Shown: positions 47,661-55,777 of the stretch, one piece after another
Numbering within the stretch: position 1 is the first letter of the stretch
Layout: each line of letters opens with the position of its first letter
Source of the DNA: Bacillus mesophilus
GTDB lineage: Bacteria; Bacillota; Bacilli; Bacillales; SA4
Direction: 5' to 3'
DNA: 64,000 bases
Assembly: GCF_011008845.1 (NCBI RefSeq)
Contig: NZ_JAAIWM010000005.1
Location: forward strand, 124,001 to 188,000
Made by a program: the position numbers and the translations under genes
Notes under the pieces: generated by a model
The model's input: only the letters and a program-made list of their open reading frames with translations
Told to the model about the DNA's origin: nothing
The model's database searches: none

Positions 47661-48290
47661 TTACGCAATTGTTATTTACTCTCACGCAATTATGGCATTG
47701 TTTCACGCAATTAATCTTACCTTTCATACATATATGTCTCAGCTTACGCAATTGTACTCTATTCCCACGCAATTGATCCTAATAAGGCCTCTCTGCTCCC
47801 CTAAATCATGACGGTTAGACGGAATTTAACTATTTGACCTCTATCTTTAGCAAAGTATCATGTTTTCTTAATCCTTCTTGCTGGTTTTTTGTGCGTGTAG
47901 TCACTGTTACGCAATTGTTGTCCATTTTCACGCAATTAATCTTAACTTTCATACATATATGTCTCAGCTCACGCAATCTAACTCTATTCTCACGCAATTC
48001 ATCCTAATACGGCCTCTCTGCTCCCCTAGATCACCAGGGTTGGATGGAATTTAACTATATGACCTCTATCTTTATCGAAAGTGTCATTTTTTTAAACCTT
48101 CTTGCTTGTTTTTTGTCCGTATAGTTGAATTTACGCAATTGTTCTCCATTCTCACGCAATTATTGCCTTAACGCACGCAATTAACCTTACCCTTCATACA
48201 TATAAGTCCCAACTCACGCGAATATATCTATTCCCACGCAATTGACCCTAATAAAGCACCTCTTCTCCTCTGGATTTACTATGATCGGAC
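47661..48290. repeat. Three tandem units of a 21-bp phased ACGCAATT box array
   Basis: ACGCAATT occurs at 47663, 47684, 47705, 47746, 47767; 47909, 47930, (ACGCAATC 47971), 47992; 48133, 48154, 48175, (ACGCGAAT 48215) and 48236. Steps are 20-21 bp, with one 40-41-bp step in each unit where a conserved CATACATATA sits at the missing position. Units start near 47661, 47907 and 48131 and share GGCCTCTCTGCTCCCCT and TTTAACTAT-GACCTCTATCTTT between arrays. The 902-bp spacer after zwf contains no convincing gene. Confidence 0.85.
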
Positions 48291-48449
48291 GAGATTACCC
48301 ATAAATATACTTGCTTTCACATATTAATTTGTCTTTTAATTCATTTACTTTCACTTTCCTACTGAAAATAGTAAATCTCTCCAATCCTAGCAGGATTATT
48401 AACCTCTCAACCCGAATTAGATTCTACTAAATAGAAAGGAGCACAATAC

Positions 48450-49418
48450 ATGATAAAAAAAACAAGAGAGATACCACTTATAATTCTAAAGCTACAAGCA
48501 TTATTAAGGAGATTACCACCATCCCATCCCAAAAGGCCTCTCATTCAAGAAGACCTTGCCAAGTACCTCGCAGGTTTTAAAGGTGAACAAGCAGTTGATT
48601 ACTATTTATCATTCCTTCCACAAGATAACTACCAGATCTTCCACGGTCTACGACTTCAGCTAGGAACACACTTTTTTCAAATGGATATTCTCTTTCTCTC
48701 ACCAAAATTTATTCTTATTTGCGAAGTTAAAAACATTGCGGGAACCATCCTGTTTGATTCTCAATTCAACCAACTCATTAGATCCATAAACGAAATTGAA
48801 GAAGGTTTTCAAGATCCTATACTACAAGTGAAAAGGCAACAACTTCAACTGAAAGAATGGTTAAATACAAACCAAGTTCCAACAATCCCGATTGAAACTC
48901 TCGTTGTCTTCAGCAATCCACAAACCATTATTAAAACTCTTAATACTAATTCCTCGCAAGTTCCCAAGAAAGTGATACACAGCACATTTTTTCCTTTTAA
49001 AATTGAAGAATATGAAAAAATCTATAAAACATCACTTCTTACTAATAAAGAACTAAAAAAGCTCACATCCCTTCTACTAAAAAGACACACTCCCTACTTT
49101 CCTAACTTGCACAGTCAATATGACATTCAGATGTCCGAAATTCTTAAAGGAGTTGAATGCACAAATTGCTTTTCAATCCCTATGACAAGAAAAAATGGGA
49201 TTTGGCACTGTCCTTATTGTTGCTCCACCTCTAAAACGGCACACAATTCGGCCCTTATTGATTATTCATTGCTGATTTCTCCAACTATCACAAATAAGGA
49301 ATGTAGAGAATTTCTTAACCTACCATCAAGAAACTCTACATTTCATCTATTACAGTCAATGAACTTTTCACATGACGGCACAACAAAAGGTAGAAAGTAC
49401 TTCCTCCCAACAACATAA
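48450..49418 (+). CDS. NERD-domain protein with C-terminal zinc ribbon
   Basis: This 322-residue protein has a nuclease-related NERD domain at about residues 40-160, with FKGEQAVDYYLSFL, QMDILFLSPKFILICEVKN (Asp and ExK of the nuclease-like core) and FQDPILQVKRQQ. A probable zinc ribbon follows at about residues 232-255 (CTNCFSIPMTRKNGIWHCPYC). NERD proteins resemble restriction-endonuclease folds but are often of unknown role. The ATG has AAAGGAG upstream. It stands alone, just downstream of the ACGCAATT array. Confidence 0.88.
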   Translation: MIKKTREIPLIILKLQALLRRLPPSHPKRPLIQEDLAKYLAGFKGEQAVDYYLSFLPQDNYQIFHGLRLQLGTHFFQMDILFLSPKFILICEVKNIAGTILFDSQFNQLIRSINEIEEGFQDPILQVKRQQLQLKEWLNTNQVPTIPIETLVVFSNPQTIIKTLNTNSSQVPKKVIHSTFFPFKIEEYEKIYKTSLLTNKELKKLTSLLLKRHTPYFPNLHSQYDIQMSEILKGVECTNCFSIPMTRKNGIWHCPYCCSTSKTAHNSALIDYSLLISPTITNKECREFLNLPSRNSTFHLLQSMNFSHDGTTKGRKYFLPTT

Positions 49419-49421
49419 AAA

Positions 49422-49447
49422 GACCTCGTTTCCATTGAAACGAGGTC
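49422..49447. terminator. Terminator between NERD gene and gnd
   Basis: Perfect 11-bp stem GACCTCGTTTC / GAAACGAGGTC with loop CATT; T run on the minus-strand side (TTTTTATG). Confidence 0.85.
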
Positions 49448-49460
49448 CTGTACGTCTAGT

Positions 49461-50870
49461 TTATGCCATCCAATTTGTATGGAAGGTTCCTTCTTTATCA
49501 ACACGTTGGTAAGTGTGTGCACCAAAGTAGTCACGCTGCGCCTGTAATAGGTTAGCTGGTAAGGTTTCAGTACGGTAGCTGTCATAATAAGCAATTGCAC
49601 TTGATAAGCACGGAACTGGAATCCCGTTTGATACTGCGATTGAAACTACTTCACGAACCGCTGATTGGTAGTTTTCTAAGATTTCTTGGAAATATGGATC
49701 TAATAATAAGTTAGCTAGCTTTGGATCACGATCATATGCTTCCTTAATTTTTTGAAGGAATTGAGCACGAATGATACAACCACCACGGAAGATCATGGCT
49801 ATCTCACCATAGTTTAAATTCCAGTTATATTCTTCAGATGCTGCTCTCATCTGTGCAAAACCTTGTGCATATGAGCAAATCTTGCTTGCATATAATGCTC
49901 TACGTACTGCTTCGATAAATTCTTTTTTATCGCCAGCAAACTCTTTCTTTTCAGGGCCTTTTAAAATCTTACTTGCCTTTACACGCTCATCCTTTAATGC
50001 TGAAATAAAACGAGCGAATACTGATTCAGTAATGATTGGAAGTGGCACTCCAAGATCTAATGCACTTTGGCTTGTCCACTTACCTGTTCCTTTTTGACCA
50101 GCTTTATCCAAAATTACATCTACCATAGGCTTACCTGTTTCTTCATCAAACTTTGTGAAGATATCTGCTGTGATTTCGATCAGATAGCTATCTAACTCAC
50201 CCTTGTTCCACTCAGCAAAAATTTCATGAAGTTCTTGTGCAGATACCCCTGCAATGTTTTTAAGTAGGAAATATGCTTCACTAATTAACTGCATATCACC
50301 GTATTCAATACCGTTATGTACCATTTTCACATAATGTCCTGCTCCATCTGGACCAATATACGTACAACATGGCTCACCATCAACCTTAGCTGAAATATCC
50401 TTTAAAATTGATTCTACTAGCTCGTACGCATCCCTTTGTCCACCTGGCATAATAGAAGGTCCAAGAAGAGCTCCTTCTTCTCCACCAGATACTCCAGTTC
50501 CAACAAAGCGAATACCCTTTTCAGCAAGCTCTTTATTTCTTCGCATTGTATCAGGGAAATAAGCGTTCCCACCGTCAATTATAATATCTCCCTCTGTTAA
50601 AAGAGGTAGTAGTCCTTCAATCGTTGCATCTGTTGCCTTACCTGCTTGAACCATGATTAAAATTTTACGAGGTGTTTCTAAAGACTCTACAAATTCCTCT
50701 AAAGTATATGTAGGTGTTAATTGTTTACCTTCGTTCTCTTGAATCATTTGATCTGTCTTTTCACGAGAGCGGTTAAAAACAGATACCGTGTAACCTCTAC
50801 TCTCAATATTAAGGGCTAAATTTTTACCCATTACTGCTAAACCTATTACACCAATTTGTTGTTTTGCCAT
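49461..50870 (-). CDS. gnd: 6-phosphogluconate dehydrogenase (decarboxylating)
   Basis: This 469-residue enzyme oxidises 6-phosphogluconate to ribulose 5-phosphate with release of CO2. The Rossmann motif [21 protein letters not shown] is followed by [10 protein letters not shown]; Asn-Arg after the second strand is the NADP-type pattern. The substrate loop [18 protein letters not shown] and catalytic Lys in [14 protein letters not shown] are intact. The ATG has AAAGGA about 13 bases upstream, an unusually long spacing. It works with zwf in the same pathway. Confidence 0.95.
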   Translation of the reverse strand: MAKQQIGVIGLAVMGKNLALNIESRGYTVSVFNRSREKTDQMIQENEGKQLTPTYTLEEFVESLETPRKILIMVQAGKATDATIEGLLPLLTEGDIIIDGGNAYFPDTMRRNKELAEKGIRFVGTGVSGGEEGALLGPSIMPGGQRDAYELVESILKDISAKVDGEPCCTYIGPDGAGHYVKMVHNGIEYGDMQLISEAYFLLKNIAGVSAQELHEIFAEWNKGELDSYLIEITADIFTKFDEETGKPMVDVILDKAGQKGTGKWTSQSALDLGVPLPIITESVFARFISALKDERVKASKILKGPEKKEFAGDKKEFIEAVRRALYASKICSYAQGFAQMRAASEEYNWNLNYGEIAMIFRGGCIIRAQFLQKIKEAYDRDPKLANLLLDPYFQEILENYQSAVREVVSIAVSNGIPVPCLSSAIAYYDSYRTETLPANLLQAQRDYFGAHTYQRVDKEGTFHTNWMA

Positions 50871-51012
50871 AGCTTTATTAACGTCCTTTCTGTTGCCTAA
50901 ATAAAATAAACTTTATGTATGCTATTCTTCATATCTATTCTCCATCTTATTATAAACGTTCTGAAGAGAAAATAAAAAACTGAAGCTACAAATTTATTAT
51001 TTGCAATATACT

Positions 51013-51411
51013 TTATTCTAAAAATCTTTTTCTCAATTCAGGGGTGGGCACCATACATTGATCTCTTTTACCAAACCATTTATATCTGTTTTTAGCAATA
51101 ACACTGTACATATAATCTCTGATAGGGCGAGGAATGATATAGAACAAGCGTAAGATGTTAAAGGTCCCTCCAAGTTCACCACATATCGCTAAAGCTGCAT
51201 CTGATTTAAAGTATATTTTTCTTCCTTTAGAAAATATCATGCTCTCAAAGTGTTCTGCTTCAAGCTGTTGACTCAGTAAAAGTTGCTGGCCAGCCTTAGA
51301 TTGTAGCGAAGCAAATAACAGTTTTTCAGATGAATCTTGGCGAATTAAGAACTGAATCGCACCGTTACACAGATTACATTCTCCATCAAAATAAACAACT
51401 GCATTTTTCAT
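51013..51411 (-). CDS. DCC-family thiol-disulfide oxidoreductase (YuxK-like)
   Basis: This 132-residue protein starts KNAVVYFDGECNLCNGAIQF, the DxxCxxC motif of the DCC family, a thioredoxin-like group of unknown partner. Further family features are LLFASLQSKAGQQLL and the C-terminal NRYKWFGKRDQC. Two Cys in CNLC are probably redox-active. ATG 51411 has AGGGGGATAAGTG upstream; GTG 51414 overlaps it. It is monocistronic. Confidence 0.85.
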   Translation of the reverse strand: MKNAVVYFDGECNLCNGAIQFLIRQDSSEKLLFASLQSKAGQQLLLSQQLEAEHFESMIFSKGRKIYFKSDAALAICGELGGTFNILRLFYIIPRPIRDYMYSVIAKNRYKWFGKRDQCMVPTPELRKRFLE

Positions 51412-51594
51412 CACTTATCCCCCTCTTGTAATATCAAAACAAATTAGTCGCTAAATGTCTATTAGTTCTAGCTGACCGCTAAAAATAATGCTATTTAACG
51501 AACAAATAAAAATTATTCTAAAATAATTAAAGTTTCCTTTTTTTACATCTTCACCTACAATAGCTTTATCACATTATTTTAAAGGGGAGTAAAA

Positions 51595-52827
51595 ATGAAT
51601 AATTTTTCTGTAAATTTAGAAAAGTACGCAGAACTAACAGTTAAAATCGGACTAAACATACAACCTGGTCAAAGGTTATTAATTGCTGCACCACTAGTAT
51701 CAGCAACATTTGTAAGAGAAGTTACGAAAGCTGCCTATCGCGCAGGAGCTAAGGATGTACATATCGAATGGGCTGATGAAGAAATTACTAAAATCAAACT
51801 TGAAGAAGCACCAGAAGAAGCATTACATGAGTTTCCAACTTGGAAAGCAAAAGGCTACGAAGAAATGGCTAAGGATGGATGTGCCTATTTATCCATTGCA
51901 GCTTCTAACCCAGACTTACTCGCTGGTGTAGATCCAGACCGCATCGCTACAATGAACAAAACCTTCGCACAAAACATGAAGGGTTTTAGAAAAATGACGC
52001 AATCCAGCCTGATAAGTTGGTGTGTCGTATCTGTTCCAACGAAAGAGTGGGCAGCTAAGGTGTTTCCAAATCTTAAGCCTAACGAACAAGAAACTGCCCT
52101 ATGGGAGGCAATCTTCTCGTGTACTCGCTCAGATTTAGAGGACCCAGTTAAGGCGTGGGAGGAGCACGGTAAAAACCTTCAAAGCAAGGTAGAATATCTT
52201 AACAACAAAAAATACAAAAAGCTACATTTTAAAGCGCCTGGAACAGATCTAACGATTGAGTTACCAGCAAAACACATCTGGGTTGGTGGTGGAGCAAAGA
52301 CTGCAGCAGATGTTAAATTCACACCTAACTTACCAACAGAAGAAGTCTTCACAACACCACACAGAGAAGGCGTAAACGGCGTTGTTAGTAGCACTAAACC
52401 TTTAATATACGGCGGAAACATGATTGACGAGTTCACTTTAACCTTTGAAAACGGACGCATCATTAACTATACAGCTAAGGTCGGCAAGGAAACACTTAGA
52501 CGATTAATCGAAACAGACGAAGGCTCACATCGCCTTGGGGAGCTCGCATTAGTTCCACATTCTTCACCAATTTCACAATCAAACATATTATTCTACAATA
52601 CCTTATATGACGAAAATGCATCGAACCACTTTGCAATCGGATCGGCTTATCCCATCTGTATTGAGAACGGAACTAGCATGAGTACAGAGGAACTAACAGA
52701 GGAAGGGTCAAATTCAAGTTTGACACATGTAGATTTCATGATAGGGTCAGCAAAAATGGATATTGATGCTGAAAATGAGGATGGAAAGTTGGAACCACTC
52801 TTTAGAAATGGAGATTGGGCGATTTAA
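51595..52827 (+). CDS. ampS: M29 aminopeptidase
   Basis: This 410-residue metallo-aminopeptidase belongs to family M29 (AmpS/thermostable aminopeptidase II). It shows TVKIGLNIQPGQRLLIAAP at the start, the metal-site segments HREGVNGVV and EGSHRLGELALVPHSSP, then NASNHFAIGSAYP, and HVDFMIGSAKMDIDA at the end. It is cytoplasmic with no signal. It releases N-terminal residues from peptides. The ATG has AAAGGGGAG upstream. It is followed by a terminator shared with nsrR. Confidence 0.93.
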   Translation: MNNFSVNLEKYAELTVKIGLNIQPGQRLLIAAPLVSATFVREVTKAAYRAGAKDVHIEWADEEITKIKLEEAPEEALHEFPTWKAKGYEEMAKDGCAYLSIAASNPDLLAGVDPDRIATMNKTFAQNMKGFRKMTQSSLISWCVVSVPTKEWAAKVFPNLKPNEQETALWEAIFSCTRSDLEDPVKAWEEHGKNLQSKVEYLNNKKYKKLHFKAPGTDLTIELPAKHIWVGGGAKTAADVKFTPNLPTEEVFTTPHREGVNGVVSSTKPLIYGGNMIDEFTLTFENGRIINYTAKVGKETLRRLIETDEGSHRLGELALVPHSSPISQSNILFYNTLYDENASNHFAIGSAYPICIENGTSMSTEELTEEGSNSSLTHVDFMIGSAKMDIDAENEDGKLEPLFRNGDWAI

Positions 52828-52837
52828 AAAGTAAAAA

Positions 52838-52870
52838 TAAAACACGATGATTGCTGATCATCGTGTTTTT
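52838..52870. terminator. Terminator shared by ampS and nsrR
   Basis: AAAACACGATGA / TCATCGTGTTTT perfect stem with T run; it overlaps the last codons of nsrR. Confidence 0.85.
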
Positions 52871-53310
52871 ATCATTTGTTTTTGAAATAGTTGCTGAAGG
52901 TCTTCCTTGTTTTCGATAATATCAGCCAGGCTGTATTGTTCAAGAACAGAGAGGTAAGAGCTTACAGCTTTGTTCAAAATCCCCTTCAGTTTACATGCCG
53001 AACTAATGATACAACCTTTATTAGTTGGGTCAAAGCATGCAGCCATATAGAAATCATCTTCTGTCTTCTGGATAACCTCTCCAATATTGATTTCGTGAGG
53101 TTCTAAGGCAAGCTTAACTCCACCGTTTCTTCCTCTAACTGTTTCAATATACCCAAGTTTCCCTAAATCATAAATTACCTTCGTTAGGTGATTCTTAGAG
53201 ATTTGGTATACTTCTGCGATCTCTTTAATATTAACTAGTCGGTCTTCAGAGAGTGTAGCTAAATAAATCAGCACTCTTATCGAATAATCTGTGTAACTAG
53301 TAAGCCTCAA
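52858..53310 (-). CDS. nsrR: Rrf2-family nitric-oxide-sensing regulator NsrR
   Basis: This 150-residue regulator has an N-terminal winged helix (LTSYTDYSIRVLIYLATL, AEVYQISKNHLTKVIYDLGKLG, VRGRNGGVKLA) and three Cys in ACFDPTNKGCIISSACKLKG, the spacing used by NsrR to hold a [4Fe-4S] cluster that reacts with NO. The start is TTG 53310, supported by AAAGGAG 8 bases upstream. It is divergent from the Grx-TrxR/selenoprotein operon across a 471-bp spacer. Whether it controls that operon is unknown. Confidence 0.92.
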   Translation of the reverse strand: MRLTSYTDYSIRVLIYLATLSEDRLVNIKEIAEVYQISKNHLTKVIYDLGKLGYIETVRGRNGGVKLALEPHEINIGEVIQKTEDDFYMAACFDPTNKGCIISSACKLKGILNKAVSSYLSVLEQYSLADIIENKEDLQQLFQKQMIKTR

Positions 53311-53624
53311 CGTTTTTCTCCTTTTCTCCCGATATTCCTATCAATAAGCATAACATACCAAACTATATAATTGGTTCAATTTTGCCTAACTTGCGCATAC
53401 AGTTGTTTTTCGCTTATTTTATTTCGTTAAAGATTTGACGTTTATGTAAGATTAATATTAAAAAAAATCGCTTCGTAAAAGGATATTCTTATATGAAAAT
53501 CGCTTAACATTGCATAAGAAAAATTATGCTGTATTGGTAGCTAACCTTTTCTATTAAATAGATTACAAACAAAAATAATAGGGCATACTATTTATATGTC
53601 TTCAAAAGACTATATTTTTACTAG

Positions 53625-53652
53625 TATAAGAGTTTTACATAAAACTTTTATA
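53625..53652. repeat. 12-bp inverted repeat upstream of the redox operon
   Basis: TATAAGAGTTTT, ACAT, AAAACTTTTATA: one mismatch (G opposite T as RNA). There is no T run. It could be an operator. Confidence 0.55.
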
Positions 53653-53714
53653 TAAGAAAGATGCCTATTTTGTGAGTAATTTAACTATCCTAAAAAAGCG
53701 AATGATGTCTTATT

Positions 53715-53745
53715 TTGACTTGACTCTTATTTACAATTATTATAA
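53715..53745 (+). promoter_or_regulatory. Sigma-A promoter with PerR-like box for the Grx-TrxR / Sec-peroxiredoxin operon
   Basis: TTGACT (53715-53720), 17 bp, TATTAT (53738-53743). TTACAATTATTATAA at 53731-53745 matches the PerR consensus TTATAATnATTATAA at all positions but one and covers the -10. PerR in Bacillus is the peroxide-sensing repressor of katA, ahpCF and mrgA. The sequence is closer to Per than to Fur or Zur boxes, which differ at the outer positions. Confidence 0.7.
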
Positions 53746-53781
53746 AGTAGGATTGGTTATAAAGGTGGAGGGGAAAAGATA

Positions 53782-55029
53782 ATGCCGACTATCGTTATTT
53801 ATAGTAGTACTGGATGTCCGTATTGTGAAAAAATAAAAAATGAACTAAAAGAATGGGGTTACACTTATGAGGAACGCAATGTAACTGATAACCCAAAATT
53901 CTTTGATGATCTTCATGAACAAGGGATGTTTTCTACCCCAGTCGTATTTATTGATGGTGAAGCCTTTATAGGATATCGTCCAAAGAAGATGAAAAAGGCG
54001 CTCGGCGTGACAGAAGATCAGGTTAAAACAACCGAATCTAGTGATGCTACACCTGTTTTATTCGAAGAACCATCAAAAGAAATATTTGAAGAAGTATATG
54101 ACTTTGTGGCAATCGGCGGAGGTCCTGCTGGAACTTCAGCAGCAGTGTATGCGGCCCGCGCTAGATTAAAAACATTAATCATAGATAAATCACCATCTTC
54201 TGGGACTCTAGCAATCACTCATAAAATTGCTAATTATCCTGGTGTACCCGGAGAAGTAACTGGACAGGAATTACTAGAGAAGATGCATATTCAAGCAAAG
54301 GATTTTGGAACAACTATGATCCGTTCTAATGTTCTAAGTGTAGATTTCTCTGATGAAGACATTAAGAAATTAGTTCTTCCTGAGGGAACAATTAAAGCCA
54401 AAAGTGTATTCATCGCTGTTGGTGCAAAGGCTCCTGGAAGTAAGATTAAAGGGGAAGAAGAATTTACAGGACGCGGTGTAAGCTATTGTTCAACATGTGA
54501 TGCGGCATTTTTCGCTGATCGAGCTGTAGCTGTTGTCGGTGATACTGACGAAGCTGTCCATGAATCACTTGCACTTGCAAAATTTGCTAGAGAAGTACTA
54601 TTGCTTGTACCGACTAACAAGTTTAAAGGTGACGCGAATATTGACGAGCTAAAAGCAGCTGGGAATGTTACAATTTACTATAACCACCGCCTTAAAGAGA
54701 TTCATGGTGATAAAAAGGTTCAGTCTCTGTTAATTCGTGATGCTGATAAAAACGAAGTGACGTGGGAAGTAGATGGAGTATTCTTATACCTTGCTGGCTT
54801 AAAGCCTGGAACTGATTTCCTACAGGATTCTGTAAAAAGAGATTCCGAAGGTTATGTAGTAGTAGACGAAACATTAAAAACTAGCGTAGATGGAGTTTAT
54901 GCAGGTGGAGATGCTCGTAGAACTCCAATTAAGCAAGCTGTTATCTCAGCTGCTGATGGATGTATTGCAGCATTAAGTGCAGATCAGCATGTAAACAAGC
55001 GTAAGCAAATGAGACCACAATATAGTTAA
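53782..55029 (+). CDS. Glutaredoxin-thioredoxin reductase fusion flavoprotein
   Basis: This 415-residue protein joins two redox modules. Residues 1-75 form a glutaredoxin with C12-P-Y-C15 and the cis-Pro loop STPVV (51-55). After a linker (76-104), residues 105-410 form a thioredoxin reductase-like FAD protein with GGGPAG (112-117) and redox pair C236-S-T-C239. The second nucleotide site is unusual: the usual GGGxSA is GDTDEA and the HRRxxF loop that binds NADPH phosphate is absent, so the electron donor is uncertain. GGTGGAGGGG precedes the ATG. It lies 66 bp upstream of the selenoprotein gene and probably reduces that protein. Confidence 0.88.
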   Translation: MPTIVIYSSTGCPYCEKIKNELKEWGYTYEERNVTDNPKFFDDLHEQGMFSTPVVFIDGEAFIGYRPKKMKKALGVTEDQVKTTESSDATPVLFEEPSKEIFEEVYDFVAIGGGPAGTSAAVYAARARLKTLIIDKSPSSGTLAITHKIANYPGVPGEVTGQELLEKMHIQAKDFGTTMIRSNVLSVDFSDEDIKKLVLPEGTIKAKSVFIAVGAKAPGSKIKGEEEFTGRGVSYCSTCDAAFFADRAVAVVGDTDEAVHESLALAKFAREVLLLVPTNKFKGDANIDELKAAGNVTIYYNHRLKEIHGDKKVQSLLIRDADKNEVTWEVDGVFLYLAGLKPGTDFLQDSVKRDSEGYVVVDETLKTSVDGVYAGGDARRTPIKQAVISAADGCIAALSADQHVNKRKQMRPQYS

Positions 55030-55095
55030 TTTCTAAGAGAGTTTCGGCTCTCTTAGTTAAATTATAAATTACATATTTTTAAAAGGAGGATAACC

Positions 55096-55587
55096 ATGCC
55101 AAAAGGAGCAACAGAAACTAAAACGCTCAAAGTTGGTGATCAAGCACCCAACTTTTCATTAAAAGCACATGGCAACCGTGAAGTTAGTCTATCGGACTTT
55201 CTTGGCAAGAAAAATGTATTTATTGCATTTTATCCTTTAGATTGGACACCTGTCTGAGGCGCGCAAATGCCTTCTTACGAGGATGACCTCGAAGACTTTG
55301 AAGGCTTAAATACCCAAGTTTTGGGTATTAGTGTAGACAGTGTACCAAGTCATGAAGCATGGCAGAAATCTCTTGGAGAAATTTCTTATCCATTATTATC
55401 TGACTTCCACCCACAAGGTGCAGTAACAGATGCTTATGGAGTTCGCCATGAAAAAGGTATGTCAGAACGTGCATTATTCATTATTGATAAAGAAGGAATC
55501 ATCCGCTTTATCGATGTGCATCCAATTGACAAGCTACCTGAAAATGAAGAAATCTTAACCGAGCTTGCTAAGCTTGAGAACAGATAA
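55096..55587 (+). CDS. Selenocysteine-containing AhpE-like peroxiredoxin (in-frame TGA = Sec54)
   Basis: Read through TGA at 55255-55257 as selenocysteine, the gene encodes 163 residues. The peroxidatic motif PxxxTxxC is PLDWTPVU, with U at position 54, exactly where the catalytic Cys belongs. The downstream half ([54 protein letters not shown]) is an intact peroxiredoxin C-terminal half in the same frame with no other stop, frameshift or Cys, so it would be a one-Sec enzyme. The AhpE subfamily fits best. ATG has AAAGGAGG upstream. A SECIS-like hairpin follows the TGA. A conventional annotation would split this gene. Confidence 0.88.
55269..55305 (+). promoter_or_regulatory. Candidate bacterial SECIS hairpin
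   Basis: Beginning 11 bases after the TGA: GCCTT pairs with AAGGC, CTT with AAG, and CGAGG with CCTCG, closing an ATGA loop at 55283-55286. 25 bases separate the TGA from the loop, within the distance usual for bacterial SECIS elements. The G82-C87 closing pair next to the loop supplies the G expected at the loop entry. Folding was judged by eye. Confidence 0.65.
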
Positions 55588-55589
55588 TG

Positions 55590-55648
55590 TAACGCTTTAA
55601 AGGAGTGGGGGCCTGTCCCCCACTCCTTTACTTTGTTAAAGTACTCCC
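55590..55648. repeat. G-rich palindrome copy 5, after the selenoprotein gene
   Basis: TAAAGGAGTGGGGG / CCCCCACTCCTTTA with loop CCTGT, inside CTTTAA / TTAAAG outer arms. It starts 3 bases after the stop codon and may protect or terminate the transcript, though no T run follows. Confidence 0.85.
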
Positions 55649-55777
55649 CTAACCAACATCTAGGCAGCCCCCACTTACCCTCAACAATAAAATACTTAAC
55701 TTGATATGGATTTTTCATCAACTTTTGTGTGAAAATGGTAGAAGAATAGTAAGAAGAAGATAAAATTGGAGGACTTT

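Larger units (their letters stand above)
53311..53781. other. Regulatory spacer between nsrR and the redox operon
   Basis: 471 AT-rich bases with no gene. TTGAAC, 16 bp, TATGTT on the minus strand near 53370 may be the nsrR promoter. A 12-bp inverted repeat (53625-53652), a GTCTT-CAA-AAGAC hairpin (53599-53611) and the operon promoter with a PerR-like box (53715-53745) follow. Confidence 0.6.

Noticed and set aside
47554..47811. Open frames in the ACGCAATT array with apparent 7-residue repeats
   Set aside because: The heptads follow from 21-bp spacing; the other units and the 61.3-kb copy are not open in the same frame.
47661..48290. CRISPR array
   Set aside because: The repeated word is only 8 bp, spacing is 13 bp between words and fillers are partly shared; no cas genes nearby.
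55255..55257. TGA as an ordinary nonsense mutation making a pseudogene, with a separate gene from ATG 55267
   Set aside because: The TGA hits the catalytic position, the rest is intact, a SECIS-like hairpin follows, and ATG 55267 has no ribosome-binding site and would lack the active site. Still possible if Sec genes are missing.
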